Below, in pieces: positions 16,970 through 27,635 of a stretch of 64,000 nucleotides of DNA (position 1 is its first letter; each line of letters opens with the position of its first letter). Position numbers and translations under genes: made by a program. The notes under the pieces are model-generated. The model searched no databases. It was not told the DNA's origin and saw only the letters and a program-made list of their open reading frames with translations. The stretch lies in NCBI GenBank assembly GCA_964412195.1, contig CAYPNP010000016.1, forward strand, positions 1 through 64,000. The letters run 5' to 3'. This DNA is from CAYPNP01 sp964412195 (GTDB lineage: Bacteria > Acidobacteriota > JAAYUB01).

Positions 16970-19900
16970 TCAGGCGGAGGGGGGCTGGTAGCGGGGGCGG
17001 TGGCCCTGCGGGGCTTCCCAGACCTCCACCCGGTTCCGCCCGAAGCGTTTGGCCTTGTAAAGGGCCGAATCCGCGGCGATGAGCAGCTCCTCCTCGCTGT
17101 GGAAGCCGTGCCCGGACTCCGTGGCCACCCCGAAGCTGGCCGTCAGGTGAATGGCCAGCTCCCCGCCGAAAGCCACTTCCTGGATCTTCTGCCGCTGCTT
17201 CTCCACAAACACCATGGCGCCGTGGGCGTCGGTGTTGATCAGCAGGAGGGCGAACTCCTCGCCGCCGTATCGGGCGGCCAGGTCGATGGACCGGCTCTCG
17301 CGGCGCAGCAGTGAGGCGAACTCCTGGAGCACCCGGTCGCCCACCAGGTGACCGTGGCGGTCGTTGACCTCCTTGAAGAAGTCGATGTCGGTCATGACCA
17401 GGGTGAGCGGCTGGCCGGTGCGGCGCGTCTTCTCGAATTCCAGCTTGAGCTGCCGGAGCAGGTACTGGTGGTTGAAGAGGCTGGTCATGCTGTCGGTGAC
17501 GGCCATTTCCTCCAGGAGGATGTTCTTCCGCTCCAGCTCGGCGATGGTCAGGTCCAGCTCCCGGGTTCGGACCTGGACTTTGTCCTCGAGCTGGGACATG
17601 GTCCGGTGCAGGGACCGCACCCGATACCGGTAGGCCAGCAGCCCCGCCGCCAGGGCCAGCACGGCCACGCCGGCGAGGAACAAGGGGGTGGCCCAGAACG
17701 GCGGCCGCACCTCCAAACGCAGGATGAGGGGCTGCGACGACCAGACCCCGTCGTGGTTGCGCGCCAGCACCTTGAAGGAGTACGACCCCGACGGCAGGTG
17801 GGTGTACCGGACGCGGTTGTCCGGGGTGACGTCCGACCATGCCGAATCGAAACCTTCCAGGAGAAACTTGTACCGGACGTCCTCCTCGTCCTGGAAACTG
17901 AGCCCCGCCCAGCCGATTTCCAGCACCTTGAAGGGCTCCCGGAAAACATACCGGCCGTTTTCTGGAAGGATGGGCCGGCCGTCCAGGCGGACGGACGAGA
18001 GCCGGACCACCGGTTCCACCAGGTTGGGCTTGTCCTTGTCGGGCTGGTACAGGCAGGCCCCCCGGTTCGTGCCGATCCAGAGACGCCCCTGCGGATCCAG
18101 CCGCCAGGCGCCCCGCAGGATGATGTCGCCGAGGAATTCCGTCAGGCCCACATAGGATTCGATGATCCGCCCGTTGTAGCGGTTGACGCCGCGGTTGGTG
18201 AAGAACCAGATGTTCCCCTTGTCGTCCTCGAGGATGTCGTACACCGTCTCGCCGTAGAGGCCGTCGCGCTCCGAGAACTGCTGCACCTTCTGGCCGGAGA
18301 ACCGGTTCACGCCCATGTCGGTCCCGACCCAGACGTTCTTGGCCGAATCCTCGAAGACGGAGTACACCGTGCTGCCCAGGAAGGACGGCCCGTTCTGGTA
18401 GTTGGAGAATTTCCCCCGCCAGAACACGCTCAGGCCGTTGTCGGTGGCGATCCAGATCCGGCCGAGGGAGTCCTCGGAGACGGACCGGAGCGAGTTGCTG
18501 ACCAGGCCGCTCTTCTCCGTGATGTTGCGGAAGTAGTCGTACCGGAAGATCATCACGCCGGCGTGAGTGCTGAACCAGAGCTGGTTCTGGGAATCCAGGA
18601 AGAGGTCGCGGATCTGGTTGTCGAGGAGGCCGTCGTCCATGGTGTAGGTCTTCAGCCGGCCGTCCGGACCGATGGACACCAGGCCCTGCCGCGTGCCCCA
18701 CCAGATCGTGCCCGAGGGGTCTTCCACCATCCCGAACACGAAGGTGTCCCGCAGGCCGTCCCTGGCCGTGTAAACACGCGCCACCCGCCCGTCGCGGATG
18801 ACCGCCCAGCCCTCGTTCGACACCATCCAGATGCCGTGACGGGAGTCTTCGCGGAGGTAGGCCACCTGGTCGGAGGGCAGCCCGTTGGCGGTGGTCAGGG
18901 TGGTGAGGCGGCCGTTCTCGATACGGGCGACGCCCCTTTCGGTGGCCACCCAGGCCCGGTCCAGGGAATCCACGTACAGCTCCCGGATGATGTTGGACGG
19001 CAGGCCGCGGTCCTCGTCGTAGCAGGTGAAGCGCCCCCCCTCCAGCACCGCGACGCCGTCGGTCATGGAGGCGTACCAGACCCGCCCCCGGCTGTCGGGC
19101 CGGATGGACTTGATGGAGCCGGGGCAGAGCCCGTCCCGCCCGTCGAAGAGGACGAACTTCTCCCCCATGAACTTGATCACGCCCCCGTCCCGGGTGGCGA
19201 TCCACAGGTTGTGCTCGCGGTCCAGCAGGAGATTGGTGATGAAGGTGCAGGACAGGCCGTTGGCGACGGCGAAGGTGTGGAACGTCCGGCCGTCGTACCT
19301 GACCAGGCCGCCGCCCCAAGTGCCGATCCAGTAGCAACCGTTTTCCTCGTCCCAGAGGATCTTGTTGGTGTTGCGGACCGGCAGGCCGTCCGCCTCGGTG
19401 AAGACCCGCACGGCGCCGTCCCGGATCTGGATCAGCCCGCCCGTGCCGCCCGCCCACAGGGTGCCTTCCATGTCCTCGCGGAACCCGAAGATCTCCCCGG
19501 GAGGCACCCCCTCGGCGGCGGCCAGGTTGCGGAAGGCGTCCCCTTCCCGGATGCTGATCCCCGCCGCCGTACCGATCCAAAGCCGCCCCCGGCGGTCGAA
19601 GAACAGGCTGCGGCAGAAGTCGTTGACCAGGCCCTGGCGGGTGGTCCAGGCCCGGAACCGCCCGCCCTCCAGACAGGCCAGGCCGTGGTCCGTGCCCACC
19701 CAGACCCGGTTCTGCCGATCGACTGCCAGGGCGCGGATGCTCAGGTCGGGCAGGCCCTCCTCACGGCCAAAGCTCTGGAAACGACCCTGTTGGTAGACGG
19801 CCAGGCCGACTCCCGTGCCCACCCACAGCCGCCCCTGGAGGTCCTCGACCAGCGAGATGACCGTGTTGAACGGAAGGCCGTCCCGGGTCGAGAACGTCGT

Positions 19901-20104
19901 GAACTGCACGCCGTCATAGCGCACCAGGCCGGAGGAGGTGCCCAGCCAGATGTAGCCGGCCTGGTCCTGCAGGATCGCCCAGACCCGCGAGTTGGGAAGC
20001 CCGTTGGAGCTGGAGTAGGTCTTGAAGAGCAGGACTTCCGGCCGGGCGGACGCCGCCAGGCAGACGCACAGGGCAACCAGGATCAGCCAACGCGAGCGAC
20101 GCAC
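16970..20104 (-). CDS. Two-component-type beta-propeller / Y_Y_Y sensor fused to a GGDEF diguanylate cyclase
   Basis: The 1044-residue protein has a signal peptide (1-22), two periplasmic propellers made of about 14 repeats (25-705; recurring WVGT-, GLP- and LxEDxxGxxW-like blades), a Y_Y_Y domain (about 715-780), one transmembrane helix (about 795-815), a coiled coil (820-860) and a GGDEF domain (about 870-1030). The active site is RYGGEEF, and an RxxD inhibitory I-site (RSID) lies five residues before it, so a functional, feedback-inhibited c-di-GMP synthase is predicted. The usual histidine kinase of propeller sensors is absent. The start is GTG 20104 with GGAGGG upstream; its own TATAAT lies at 20130. 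It senses a periplasmic ligand, probably a polymer or sugar by analogy, and sets c-di-GMP. Confidence 0.92.
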   Translation of the reverse strand: MRRSRWLILVALCVCLAASARPEVLLFKTYSSSNGLPNSRVWAILQDQAGYIWLGTSSGLVRYDGVQFTTFSTRDGLPFNTVISLVEDLQGRLWVGTGVGLAVYQQGRFQSFGREEGLPDLSIRALAVDRQNRVWVGTDHGLACLEGGRFRAWTTRQGLVNDFCRSLFFDRRGRLWIGTAAGISIREGDAFRNLAAAEGVPPGEIFGFREDMEGTLWAGGTGGLIQIRDGAVRVFTEADGLPVRNTNKILWDEENGCYWIGTWGGGLVRYDGRTFHTFAVANGLSCTFITNLLLDREHNLWIATRDGGVIKFMGEKFVLFDGRDGLCPGSIKSIRPDSRGRVWYASMTDGVAVLEGGRFTCYDEDRGLPSNIIRELYVDSLDRAWVATERGVARIENGRLTTLTTANGLPSDQVAYLREDSRHGIWMVSNEGWAVIRDGRVARVYTARDGLRDTFVFGMVEDPSGTIWWGTRQGLVSIGPDGRLKTYTMDDGLLDNQIRDLFLDSQNQLWFSTHAGVMIFRYDYFRNITEKSGLVSNSLRSVSEDSLGRIWIATDNGLSVFWRGKFSNYQNGPSFLGSTVYSVFEDSAKNVWVGTDMGVNRFSGQKVQQFSERDGLYGETVYDILEDDKGNIWFFTNRGVNRYNGRIIESYVGLTEFLGDIILRGAWRLDPQGRLWIGTNRGACLYQPDKDKPNLVEPVVRLSSVRLDGRPILPENGRYVFREPFKVLEIGWAGLSFQDEEDVRYKFLLEGFDSAWSDVTPDNRVRYTHLPSGSYSFKVLARNHDGVWSSQPLILRLEVRPPFWATPLFLAGVAVLALAAGLLAYRYRVRSLHRTMSQLEDKVQVRTRELDLTIAELERKNILLEEMAVTDSMTSLFNHQYLLRQLKLEFEKTRRTGQPLTLVMTDIDFFKEVNDRHGHLVGDRVLQEFASLLRRESRSIDLAARYGGEEFALLLINTDAHGAMVFVEKQRQKIQEVAFGGELAIHLTASFGVATESGHGFHSEEELLIAADSALYKAKRFGRNRVEVWEAPQGHRPRYQPPSA

Positions 20105-20129
20105 AGACCCTCCGGTCGATTTTGATTGA

Positions 20130-20135
20130 ATTATA
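20130..20135 (-). promoter_or_regulatory. -10 element for the propeller-GGDEF gene
   Basis: A perfect TATAAT reads leftward, 26 bp before the GTG start. The -35 region is weak (GGCAAC about 16 bp further). It is divergent from the speA promoter. Confidence 0.5.
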
Positions 20136-20175
20136 CTACATCTGCCGCCGGTTGCCGCCTCCGCCCAAACTTGTC

Positions 20176-20204
20176 TTGAAAATGCCGTACCTTTGGGGTA
20201 TTAA
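20176..20204 (+). promoter_or_regulatory. speA: Sigma-70-like promoter of speA
   Basis: TTGAAA (20176-20181), 17-bp spacer, TATTAA (20199-20204), 29 bp before the start codon. Confidence 0.6.
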
Positions 20205-20233
20205 CTTCCTGAATCTCGGCGGCGGGAGGGTGG

Positions 20234-22165
<1,932 letters not shown>

Positions 22166-22175
22166 GACCAGCAAA

Positions 22176-22448
22176 CCGAACTTCGAACATCGAAGTCAAA
22201 CCAAACCAGACGGAATCCAAAATCGCAAGTGGGAGGGCAAACCATTTGCCATTAGTTATTTGCCATTTTTCATTGGCCATTTAGCATCCCCCATCCATCG
22301 TATTGAAACACAGTCTGAAAATGACAAATGACAATTGTCAAATGACCAATGACAAATGGTTTCCCAAGCAACTTTCTTCGTTCGGTGATTTTTCTGCAGT
22401 TTGACTTCGATGTTCGATGTTCAGTGTTCGATGTTCGATGTTCGTACG
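22176..22448. repeat. Word-array intergenic region (GTTCGAT and ACAAATG/TTTGCCAT types, mirrored)
   Basis: Between speA and selA: CGAACTTCGAACATCGAAG (22178-22196), then repeats of ATTTGCCATT (22238-22290), then AATGACAAATGACAATTG-type iterations (22322-22364), then TTCGATGTTCGATGTTC iterations (22403-22445). The first and last blocks are inverse to each other, so the gap can fold on itself. The 43-bp last block recurs at 47771-47813 with one mismatch. Two convergent genes end here; no separate terminator is visible. Confidence 0.75.
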
Positions 22449-22454
22449 GGATGA

Positions 22455-23876
22455 TCAGGCGAATATTCCCTGCTTGCTCGCCTCCAGGAGCCGGGCGAGG
22501 ATCGCCGCCTCGCCGGCCCGGTCGACCGTGCGCAGGTCGAACAGGATCCGCCCTTCGTCCGTCCGGGCGACAATCGGGGGATCGCCCCCCAGCAGCAGCC
22601 GCTCAAGAGCAGTGAGCTTTCCGGCAGGTAAGGAGACCGCCACTGCCCAGGACGGGATCTGCTGGCCCGGCGTCGAGCCGCCGCCCAGCAGCGACACGCT
22701 CGGCTCGACCGCCACCGCCCCCGCCGCCTCCGGCAGGGCCCGGAGCAGCCGCGCGCGGAAGCGCCCGGCCCGGCGGCGCAGGGCGGCCGGATCGGCCGCG
22801 GTCAGGGCCAGCGCCGGGATGCGGCGGAGGGCGTCCGGGCGGAAGTAGGCCTTCAGCGTCTCCGCCAGCACGAAGAGCACCAGCTTGTCCAGACGCAGCG
22901 CCCGCATCAGCGGGTCCCGCCGCAGTTCCGCCACCAGCGGCCCCTCGCCCAGGATCAGCCCGGCCTGGGCCCCGCCCAGCAGCTTGTCGCCGCTGAAGCA
23001 CACCAGCGAGGCGCCGGCCCGTAGCGTCTCCTCGATCACCGGTTCCTTGCGGATGGGGAGGCCGGGGTCCCGGAAGAGGTAGCCGCTGCCGGCGTCCACC
23101 ACCAGCGGCAGGTTGGCGCGGCGGGCCAGTTCGGCCAGCTCTGCGATCGTCGGCTGCTCGGTGAAGCCGACAATCTCGAAATTGCTGCGGTGGACCTGCA
23201 GGATCAGGCGGGTGTTGGCGTTGATGGCGGCGGCGTAGTCGGCCAGGCGCGTCCGGTTGGTGGTGCCCACCTCGCGGAGCACGGCCCCGCCGGCGGCCAT
23301 GATCTCGGGGATGCGGAACGAGCCGCCGATCTCCACCAGCTCGCCGCGGGAGACGATGACCTCGCCGCCCCGCGCCAGGGCGTGCAGCGCCAGGAGCACC
23401 GCTGCGGCGCAGTTGTTCACCGCCGTGGCGTCCTCGCAGGGCAGCAGTTCCCGCAGCAGCCCCGCGACGACGGTGTCCCGGTGGCCGCGGCTGCCCGCGC
23501 CCAGGTCGAACTCCAGGTTGACGTAGCCGGAGAGGGCCTGCGGCAGGGCCCGGAGGACGGCGGGGGGCAGCGGGCTGCGCCCGAGGTTGGTGTGGACGAT
23601 GACGCCGGCGGCGTTCACCACCGGACGCAGCCCGGACCGCTCCAGCTCCGCGACCTTTCCGTGGAGCAGCTCGACCGCCCGGTTCACCAGGGCCTCCCGG
23701 GAGGGTTCCGCTTCTGCCTTCCATCCGCGCAGCTCCTCCCGGAGCTGGTCCAGGATCCGCTCCAGCCAGCGGTGCACGTACTCGCGCTTGTATCGTCGGA
23801 GCAAGTCCTCCACTTCGGGCTGCCGCAGCAGCGCGTCCATGGACGGGAGGTGGCGGAAGAAGTTCGGTGCGGTCAT
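22455..23876 (-). CDS. selA: L-seryl-tRNA(Sec) selenium transferase
   Basis: The 473-residue PLP enzyme has the SelA hallmarks: an N-terminal helical domain (1-75), VVNAAGVIVHTNLGRSPL (87-104), EFDLGAGSRGHRD (122-134) and the cofactor lysine K298 in CFSGDKLLGGAQAG. It converts Ser-tRNA(Sec) to Sec-tRNA(Sec) using selenophosphate, so the organism should make selenoproteins. ATG 23876 starts the conserved N-terminus and has GGGGTG upstream; a further in-frame ATG 15 codons earlier is encoded by a repeat word (GGTGAATC in reverse) and is rejected. selB, selC and selD are not in the window. It lies 123 bp downstream of the sdh operon on the same strand. Confidence 0.93.
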   Translation of the reverse strand: MTAPNFFRHLPSMDALLRQPEVEDLLRRYKREYVHRWLERILDQLREELRGWKAEAEPSREALVNRAVELLHGKVAELERSGLRPVVNAAGVIVHTNLGRSPLPPAVLRALPQALSGYVNLEFDLGAGSRGHRDTVVAGLLRELLPCEDATAVNNCAAAVLLALHALARGGEVIVSRGELVEIGGSFRIPEIMAAGGAVLREVGTTNRTRLADYAAAINANTRLILQVHRSNFEIVGFTEQPTIAELAELARRANLPLVVDAGSGYLFRDPGLPIRKEPVIEETLRAGASLVCFSGDKLLGGAQAGLILGEGPLVAELRRDPLMRALRLDKLVLFVLAETLKAYFRPDALRRIPALALTAADPAALRRRAGRFRARLLRALPEAAGAVAVEPSVSLLGGGSTPGQQIPSWAVAVSLPAGKLTALERLLLGGDPPIVARTDEGRILFDLRTVDRAGEAAILARLLEASKQGIFA

Positions 23877-23890
23877 GCGGTCACCCCGGC

Positions 23891-23913
23891 GAATCGGTGA
23901 ATGGGTGAATCGG
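23891..23913. repeat. GGTGAATC-type word, copy 1
   Basis: A 23-bp core (GAATCGGTGAATGGGTGAA plus TCGG) followed by CAGAACAAACC lies 15 bp upstream of selA. The same core is at 39878-39900 (topA end) and 48321-48343 (NYN gene end). Confidence 0.8.
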
Positions 23914-23937
23914 CAGAACAAACCATCAAATCAGACA

Positions 23938-23968
23938 GATCGGCCGGATCCGTCGGATCCGGCCGATC
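23938..23968. other. Perfect 14-bp stem hairpin between sdhB and selA
   Basis: GATCGGCCGGATCC (23938-23951) and its exact inverse (23955-23968) enclose GTC. No T-run follows on either strand, so it is a poor intrinsic terminator. It could weaken read-through from the sdh operon into selA or protect mRNA ends. Confidence 0.6.
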
Positions 23969-23999
23969 GACTGCGAAAAATCTGGCCGACGGCCGACGG

Positions 24000-24860
24000 T
24001 TACCCCTTCTGCGTCCGCTCGGGGGCAGCCGGGATGCCCTCCTGCTTGGCAGCCTTCTCCTGCTGGAGCGGCATGACGGCGGCCGACGGCGGCGCCGGCT
24101 TGCCGAACACCGAGCGGCGGACGATCTCGCCCTTCAGGAGCTGGATGGCGAAGGCGGGGTCGATCCCCTTCGGGCAGGCCTCCGAGCAGGCTCCGGCGAA
24201 GTGGCAGCGGAAGATGCCGAACTCGTGGTCGATGACCGCCCGGCGATCCTCGAAGCCCTCGTCGCGCGTGTCGCGGACGTAGCGGGTCGCCTGGCCCAGC
24301 GGCTGCGGCCCGGGGAACTCCGGCAGGGTCGCCACCGTGGGGCAGGCCGACATGCAGAGCCCGCACTTGAGGCAGTAGGAGAACTGGAGGTAGTCCACGA
24401 GCTGGGCCTCGGTCTGGTGGAACTCGCCCTCGATCCGCTCCGGCGGGGTCCCTTTGCGGATGATGTAAGGCTTGATCGCGGTGTGGGCGTCGAACATCCG
24501 CTTGAAGTCGGGGACCAGGTCCTTGATCACCGGGTAATTGGGTAACGGCCGGATCTCGATCACGTCCACGTGCAGCTTCAGGATCTGCGTCTGGCAGCCC
24601 AGCAGGGGCTTGCCGTTGATGAACATGCCGCAGGAGCCGCAGACGCCCATCCGGCAAGCGGCCCGCCAGGACAGGGTGTGGTCCAGGTTCTCCTTGATCC
24701 AGATCAGGGCGTCCAGCACGGTCATGCCCGGTATCACGGGGACCTTGTAGTCCTGGAGCTTGCCCGGGCCGCCGTCCGCCTGGTTCCAGCGGAAGACGCG
24801 CAGGGTGACGTCCTTCACGACGTTGCTATCGGAAAAGTCCATTTTTTGCTGGCTGCACAT
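24000..24860 (-). CDS. sdhB: Succinate dehydrogenase/fumarate reductase iron-sulfur subunit
   Basis: The 286-residue protein carries the [2Fe-2S] ligands (CRMGVCGSCG, then LLGC), the [4Fe-4S] set (CLKCGLCMSACP) and the [3Fe-4S] set (CHFAGACSEACPKG). It passes electrons between the flavoprotein and the membrane quinone site. ATG 24860 has GGAGG six bases upstream; the frame upstream overlaps the previous gene. The C-terminus has a roughly 40-residue polar tail (KPAPPSAAVMPLQQEKAA), longer than usual. Third-to-last position fits an A-C-D-B order of the operon. Direction of catalysis (succinate oxidation or fumarate reduction) is not decided by sequence; a menaquinone-using organism could do either. 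Confidence 0.92.
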   Translation of the reverse strand: MCSQQKMDFSDSNVVKDVTLRVFRWNQADGGPGKLQDYKVPVIPGMTVLDALIWIKENLDHTLSWRAACRMGVCGSCGMFINGKPLLGCQTQILKLHVDVIEIRPLPNYPVIKDLVPDFKRMFDAHTAIKPYIIRKGTPPERIEGEFHQTEAQLVDYLQFSYCLKCGLCMSACPTVATLPEFPGPQPLGQATRYVRDTRDEGFEDRRAVIDHEFGIFRCHFAGACSEACPKGIDPAFAIQLLKGEIVRRSVFGKPAPPSAAVMPLQQEKAAKQEGIPAAPERTQKG

Positions 24861-24862
24861 GC

Positions 24863-25279
24863 TCAACCTCCGATGGGGGGATTGACCGGGGCGGTCGCCG
24901 CCGACGGTTCGGCCGGCGGATGGAAGTGGCCGGCCAGGATGGTATAGGCGCCCCACGCCCCCACCGCCAGCCCGACCAGCAGCAGGAGGTACCCGACCGC
25001 GTGCTTGGCCCTGGCCGGGAAGTTGAACTCGTAGATGATCGTGCGCAGCCCGTACAGGCCGTGGAACAGGCCGAACACCAGGAGGAAGAGGTAGATCACG
25101 GTGTGGGAGACGGCCTGCATCCGCGACAAGACACTGTTGAATGCCAAAGGTTCACCACCACCCAGGCCGAGCCAGCCCAGGACGGTGTCGAAGTGCATGA
25201 TCAGCGTGTGGGTGCCCAGCAGGAACAGCAGGAGGACGCCGGACATCAGGTGCAGGAACCAAAGCTTGGATTCTTTCAT
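24863..25279 (-). CDS. sdhD: Succinate dehydrogenase/fumarate reductase membrane anchor (SdhD-like)
   Basis: The 138-residue protein has three hydrophobic helices (about 8-30, 55-78, 92-113). Histidines in helix 1 (FLHLMSG, THTLIMH) and in LFHGLYGLRTIIYEF match the SdhD-type heme/quinone region (His then GLR-II). The polar Pro/Ala tail is unusual. It ends two bases before sdhB begins, so translation is probably coupled. It is assigned D rather than C from the GLRTII pattern; this is provisional. Confidence 0.8.
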   Translation of the reverse strand: MKESKLWFLHLMSGVLLLFLLGTHTLIMHFDTVLGWLGLGGGEPLAFNSVLSRMQAVSHTVIYLFLLVFGLFHGLYGLRTIIYEFNFPARAKHAVGYLLLLVGLAVGAWGAYTILAGHFHPPAEPSAATAPVNPPIGG

Positions 25280-25289
25280 GTCCGCCTCC

Positions 25290-25715
25290 TCACAGGAACT
25301 TGAAGAAATCGGCCGTGCCGACGACCGCCATGGCCACGATCAGCACCGCCATGATCCAGAAGAACACGCGGTTGCGGTCGAGGCAGGTCTGGTACGGGTA
25401 GACGTTCTTGATGGGCCGGCCGAGGAACATCCCCAGCTCCACCCAGACCAGCCGGAAGCCGTTCAGGGCGTGGATGACGATGGCCAGCATCACCAGGTAC
25501 TCGCCGAAGTGCATGACCGGGTTGGCGACCGTGGCCATGATGGAATCCCAGGCGCCCTTCCCCTGGATCTTGACCCCCGTCACGAAGATGTGGATCAGCA
25601 TGTAGGCGATGATGCCGATCCCGGTGAGGCGTTGCAGGGTGTAGGCGTAGCGCTGCGGCCCGTAGTGGCCGGCGTACACCCACCCTTTCACACCGAGATT
25701 GTTGTTTTTTGCCAT
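25290..25715 (-). CDS. sdhC: Succinate dehydrogenase/fumarate reductase cytochrome b-type anchor (SdhC-like)
   Basis: The 141-residue protein has three helices (about 23-45, 65-90, 115-138). RLTGIGIIAYMLIHIF and VIHALNGFRLVWVE follow the SdhC plan (R-x-TG, then His, then H-x2-NG-x-R). Together with the second anchor, the histidine set could bind two hemes, as in two-anchor diheme enzymes. ATG 25715 has GGGAGG upstream; the frame upstream lies in the flavoprotein gene and is ignored. It is 13 bp after the flavoprotein gene and 10 bp before the next anchor gene. Confidence 0.82.
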   Translation of the reverse strand: MAKNNNLGVKGWVYAGHYGPQRYAYTLQRLTGIGIIAYMLIHIFVTGVKIQGKGAWDSIMATVANPVMHFGEYLVMLAIVIHALNGFRLVWVELGMFLGRPIKNVYPYQTCLDRNRVFFWIMAVLIVAMAVVGTADFFKFL

Positions 25716-25728
25716 GGCTTCCTCCCGG

Positions 25729-27447
25729 TTAATACTTGCGTTCCACCGGCTTCCAGTGGGTGATGGTGACGGGGTGGTAGTAGAGGCGGAGGCCGTCGCC
25801 ATCCTTGGAAACCATGGTGTGCTTCAGGAATTTCACGTCATCCCGCACGGCGAAGTCCCGGCGGGCGTGGCCGCCGCGCGACTCCTCCCGCGCCAGCGCG
25901 CCTTCCACGGCCGCCTCGGCGCAGATCAGCAGGTACTCCATCTCCAGGGCGGTGAGGAGGTCGGTGTTGTAAACGCGGCCCTTGTCGGCGATCCCGATCT
26001 GCCGGTACCGCTCCTTGAGCCCTCGGACCCCCGCCTGGGCGGCGCGGATGCTCTCGCCGGTCCGGAACACGCCCATGTTGTGGTCCATCAGGCTGCGCAG
26101 CTCCTGCCGGATCGTGTAGAGGTTCTCGGGCCCGGACTTCTGCAGGATCTCGCCGAACACCCGCTGCTCCTCGGCCGACACCTTGGCGGCGTCGGGCTCG
26201 ACGAACTTGGCCTGGGCGGCGCAGTGCTTCGCCGCGGCCGCCCCGGTGATCTTGCCCCAGACCAGGCACTCCGCCGTGGAGTTGGAGCCGAGGCGGTTGG
26301 CGCCGTGGAGGCTGACGCAGGCGGCCTCGCCGGCGGCCCAGATGCCGGGCACGGGGCAGGCGCCGTCGATGTCGGTGTGCACGCCGCCCATGGAGTAGTG
26401 GGCCACCGGGCGGATCGGGATCGGCTCGTCGCACGGGTCGCTGCCGATGAACTTCATGCAGATCTCGCGGATCAGCGGCAGGCGGTCCTTGATCCGCTCC
26501 GAGCCGAGGTGCCGCAGGTCGAGGTGGAGGTAGTCCAGCCCGCGCGGCCCCTTGTATCCCCGGCCCGCCTCGATCTCCTTCATTTCGGAGCGGGAGACGA
26601 GGTCGCGGGGCCCCAGCTCCATCTTCTCGGGGGCGTACTTGCTCATGAACCGCTCGCCGGCGTTGTTGACCAGGTAACCGCCCTCCCCGCGGCAGGCCTC
26701 GGTCATCAGGATGCCCGAGGGGATCAGCCCGGTGGGGTGGAACTGCAGGAACTCCATGTCCTTGAGCGGCAGGCCGGCCTTGAACGCCAGGGCCATGCCG
26801 TCGCCCGTCACGGTGTGGGCGTAGGTGGTGAAGCCGAACATCCGGCCGGTGCCGCCGGTGCAGATGATCAGCGCCTTCCCTTCAAAGGAGATGAACTCGC
26901 CGGTGGCCATCTCGATGGCGGTCACCCCGGCGAACTGGCCGTCCCGCAGCTGGATGGAGGTCACGAACGACTCGTCGTACCGGGTGAAGTTCTGGTACTT
27001 GAGGAGCGTGTCGTACAGGGCCTGCATCTCGAAGAAGCCGGTCTTGTCGGCGGCGTAAACGGCACGCGGGAACGAGTGGCCGCCGAAGGGCCGCTGGGCG
27101 ATCCGGCCGTCCGGGCGCCGGGACCACGGGATGCCCCACTTGTCGAGGAGCTGGATCTCCGCGGGCATGGCCTCGACGAACCGGAACACCACGTCCTGGT
27201 CGGCGAGGAAGTCCGATCCCTTGACGGTGTCCCAGGCGTGCAGCTCCAGCGAGTCGCCCTCCTCGGTGCGGAGGATGGCCGCGGTCCCGCCTTCCGCCGC
27301 CACCGAGTGGGACCGCATCAGCTGCACCTTGGAGATCAGGCCGATGTCGATCTTGCCGCCGGTGACGATGGAGGCTTCCAGGGCTGCGCGCAGGCCCGCG
27401 AGGCCGGAACCCAGGATCAGAAGATCATGCCGCATGGTTTTTGCCAT
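25729..27447 (-). CDS. sdhA: Succinate dehydrogenase/fumarate reductase flavoprotein subunit
   Basis: The 572-residue protein starts with a Rossmann FAD site (ILGSGLAGLRAA), contains the covalent-FAD His47 in RSHSVAAEGGTAAIL, the substrate loops HPTGLIPSG and TEACRGEGGYLVN, and GGVHTDIDG. First gene of the operon, with a promoter at 27480-27509. It interconverts succinate and fumarate and, with the Fe-S and two anchor subunits, forms respiratory complex II or a quinol:fumarate reductase. The presence of futalosine-pathway menaquinone genes in the window makes menaquinone the likely partner. Confidence 0.93.
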   Translation of the reverse strand: MAKTMRHDLLILGSGLAGLRAALEASIVTGGKIDIGLISKVQLMRSHSVAAEGGTAAILRTEEGDSLELHAWDTVKGSDFLADQDVVFRFVEAMPAEIQLLDKWGIPWSRRPDGRIAQRPFGGHSFPRAVYAADKTGFFEMQALYDTLLKYQNFTRYDESFVTSIQLRDGQFAGVTAIEMATGEFISFEGKALIICTGGTGRMFGFTTYAHTVTGDGMALAFKAGLPLKDMEFLQFHPTGLIPSGILMTEACRGEGGYLVNNAGERFMSKYAPEKMELGPRDLVSRSEMKEIEAGRGYKGPRGLDYLHLDLRHLGSERIKDRLPLIREICMKFIGSDPCDEPIPIRPVAHYSMGGVHTDIDGACPVPGIWAAGEAACVSLHGANRLGSNSTAECLVWGKITGAAAAKHCAAQAKFVEPDAAKVSAEEQRVFGEILQKSGPENLYTIRQELRSLMDHNMGVFRTGESIRAAQAGVRGLKERYRQIGIADKGRVYNTDLLTALEMEYLLICAEAAVEGALAREESRGGHARRDFAVRDDVKFLKHTMVSKDGDGLRLYYHPVTITHWKPVERKY

Positions 27448-27479
27448 TGCCTGCCTTCCTTGGAGAAAAAGATGGGCAA

Positions 27480-27509
27480 ATCTTAGCGCTAGTTGGAGTT
27501 TTCAGTCAA
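27480..27509 (-). promoter_or_regulatory. Sigma-70-like promoter of the sdh operon
   Basis: TTGACT (27509-27504), 18-bp spacer, TAAGAT (27485-27480), 33 bp before the sdhA start. Confidence 0.55.
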
Positions 27510-27553
27510 CAGGAAAGCAGGCCGCGCGGGAGTAATACCTTGAAAAATTTGCC

Positions 27554-27581
27554 TTTGTTTGCCCCATTTTCGCGCTATAAT
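27554..27581 (+). promoter_or_regulatory. Promoter of the MXAN_5187-like gene
   Basis: TTTGTT (27554-27559), 16-bp spacer, perfect TATAAT (27576-27581), 54 bp before the start codon. Confidence 0.55.
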
Positions 27582-27635
27582 GGGTCCAGGCTCCTGCATC
27601 AAGGTTTCTTTCAAATCCCCGCTGGATCTGGAGTT

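Noticed and set aside
23877..23921. Fifteen extra N-terminal residues for SelA
   Set aside because: They are encoded by the inverse of the GGTGAATC word and end before the normal SelA start.
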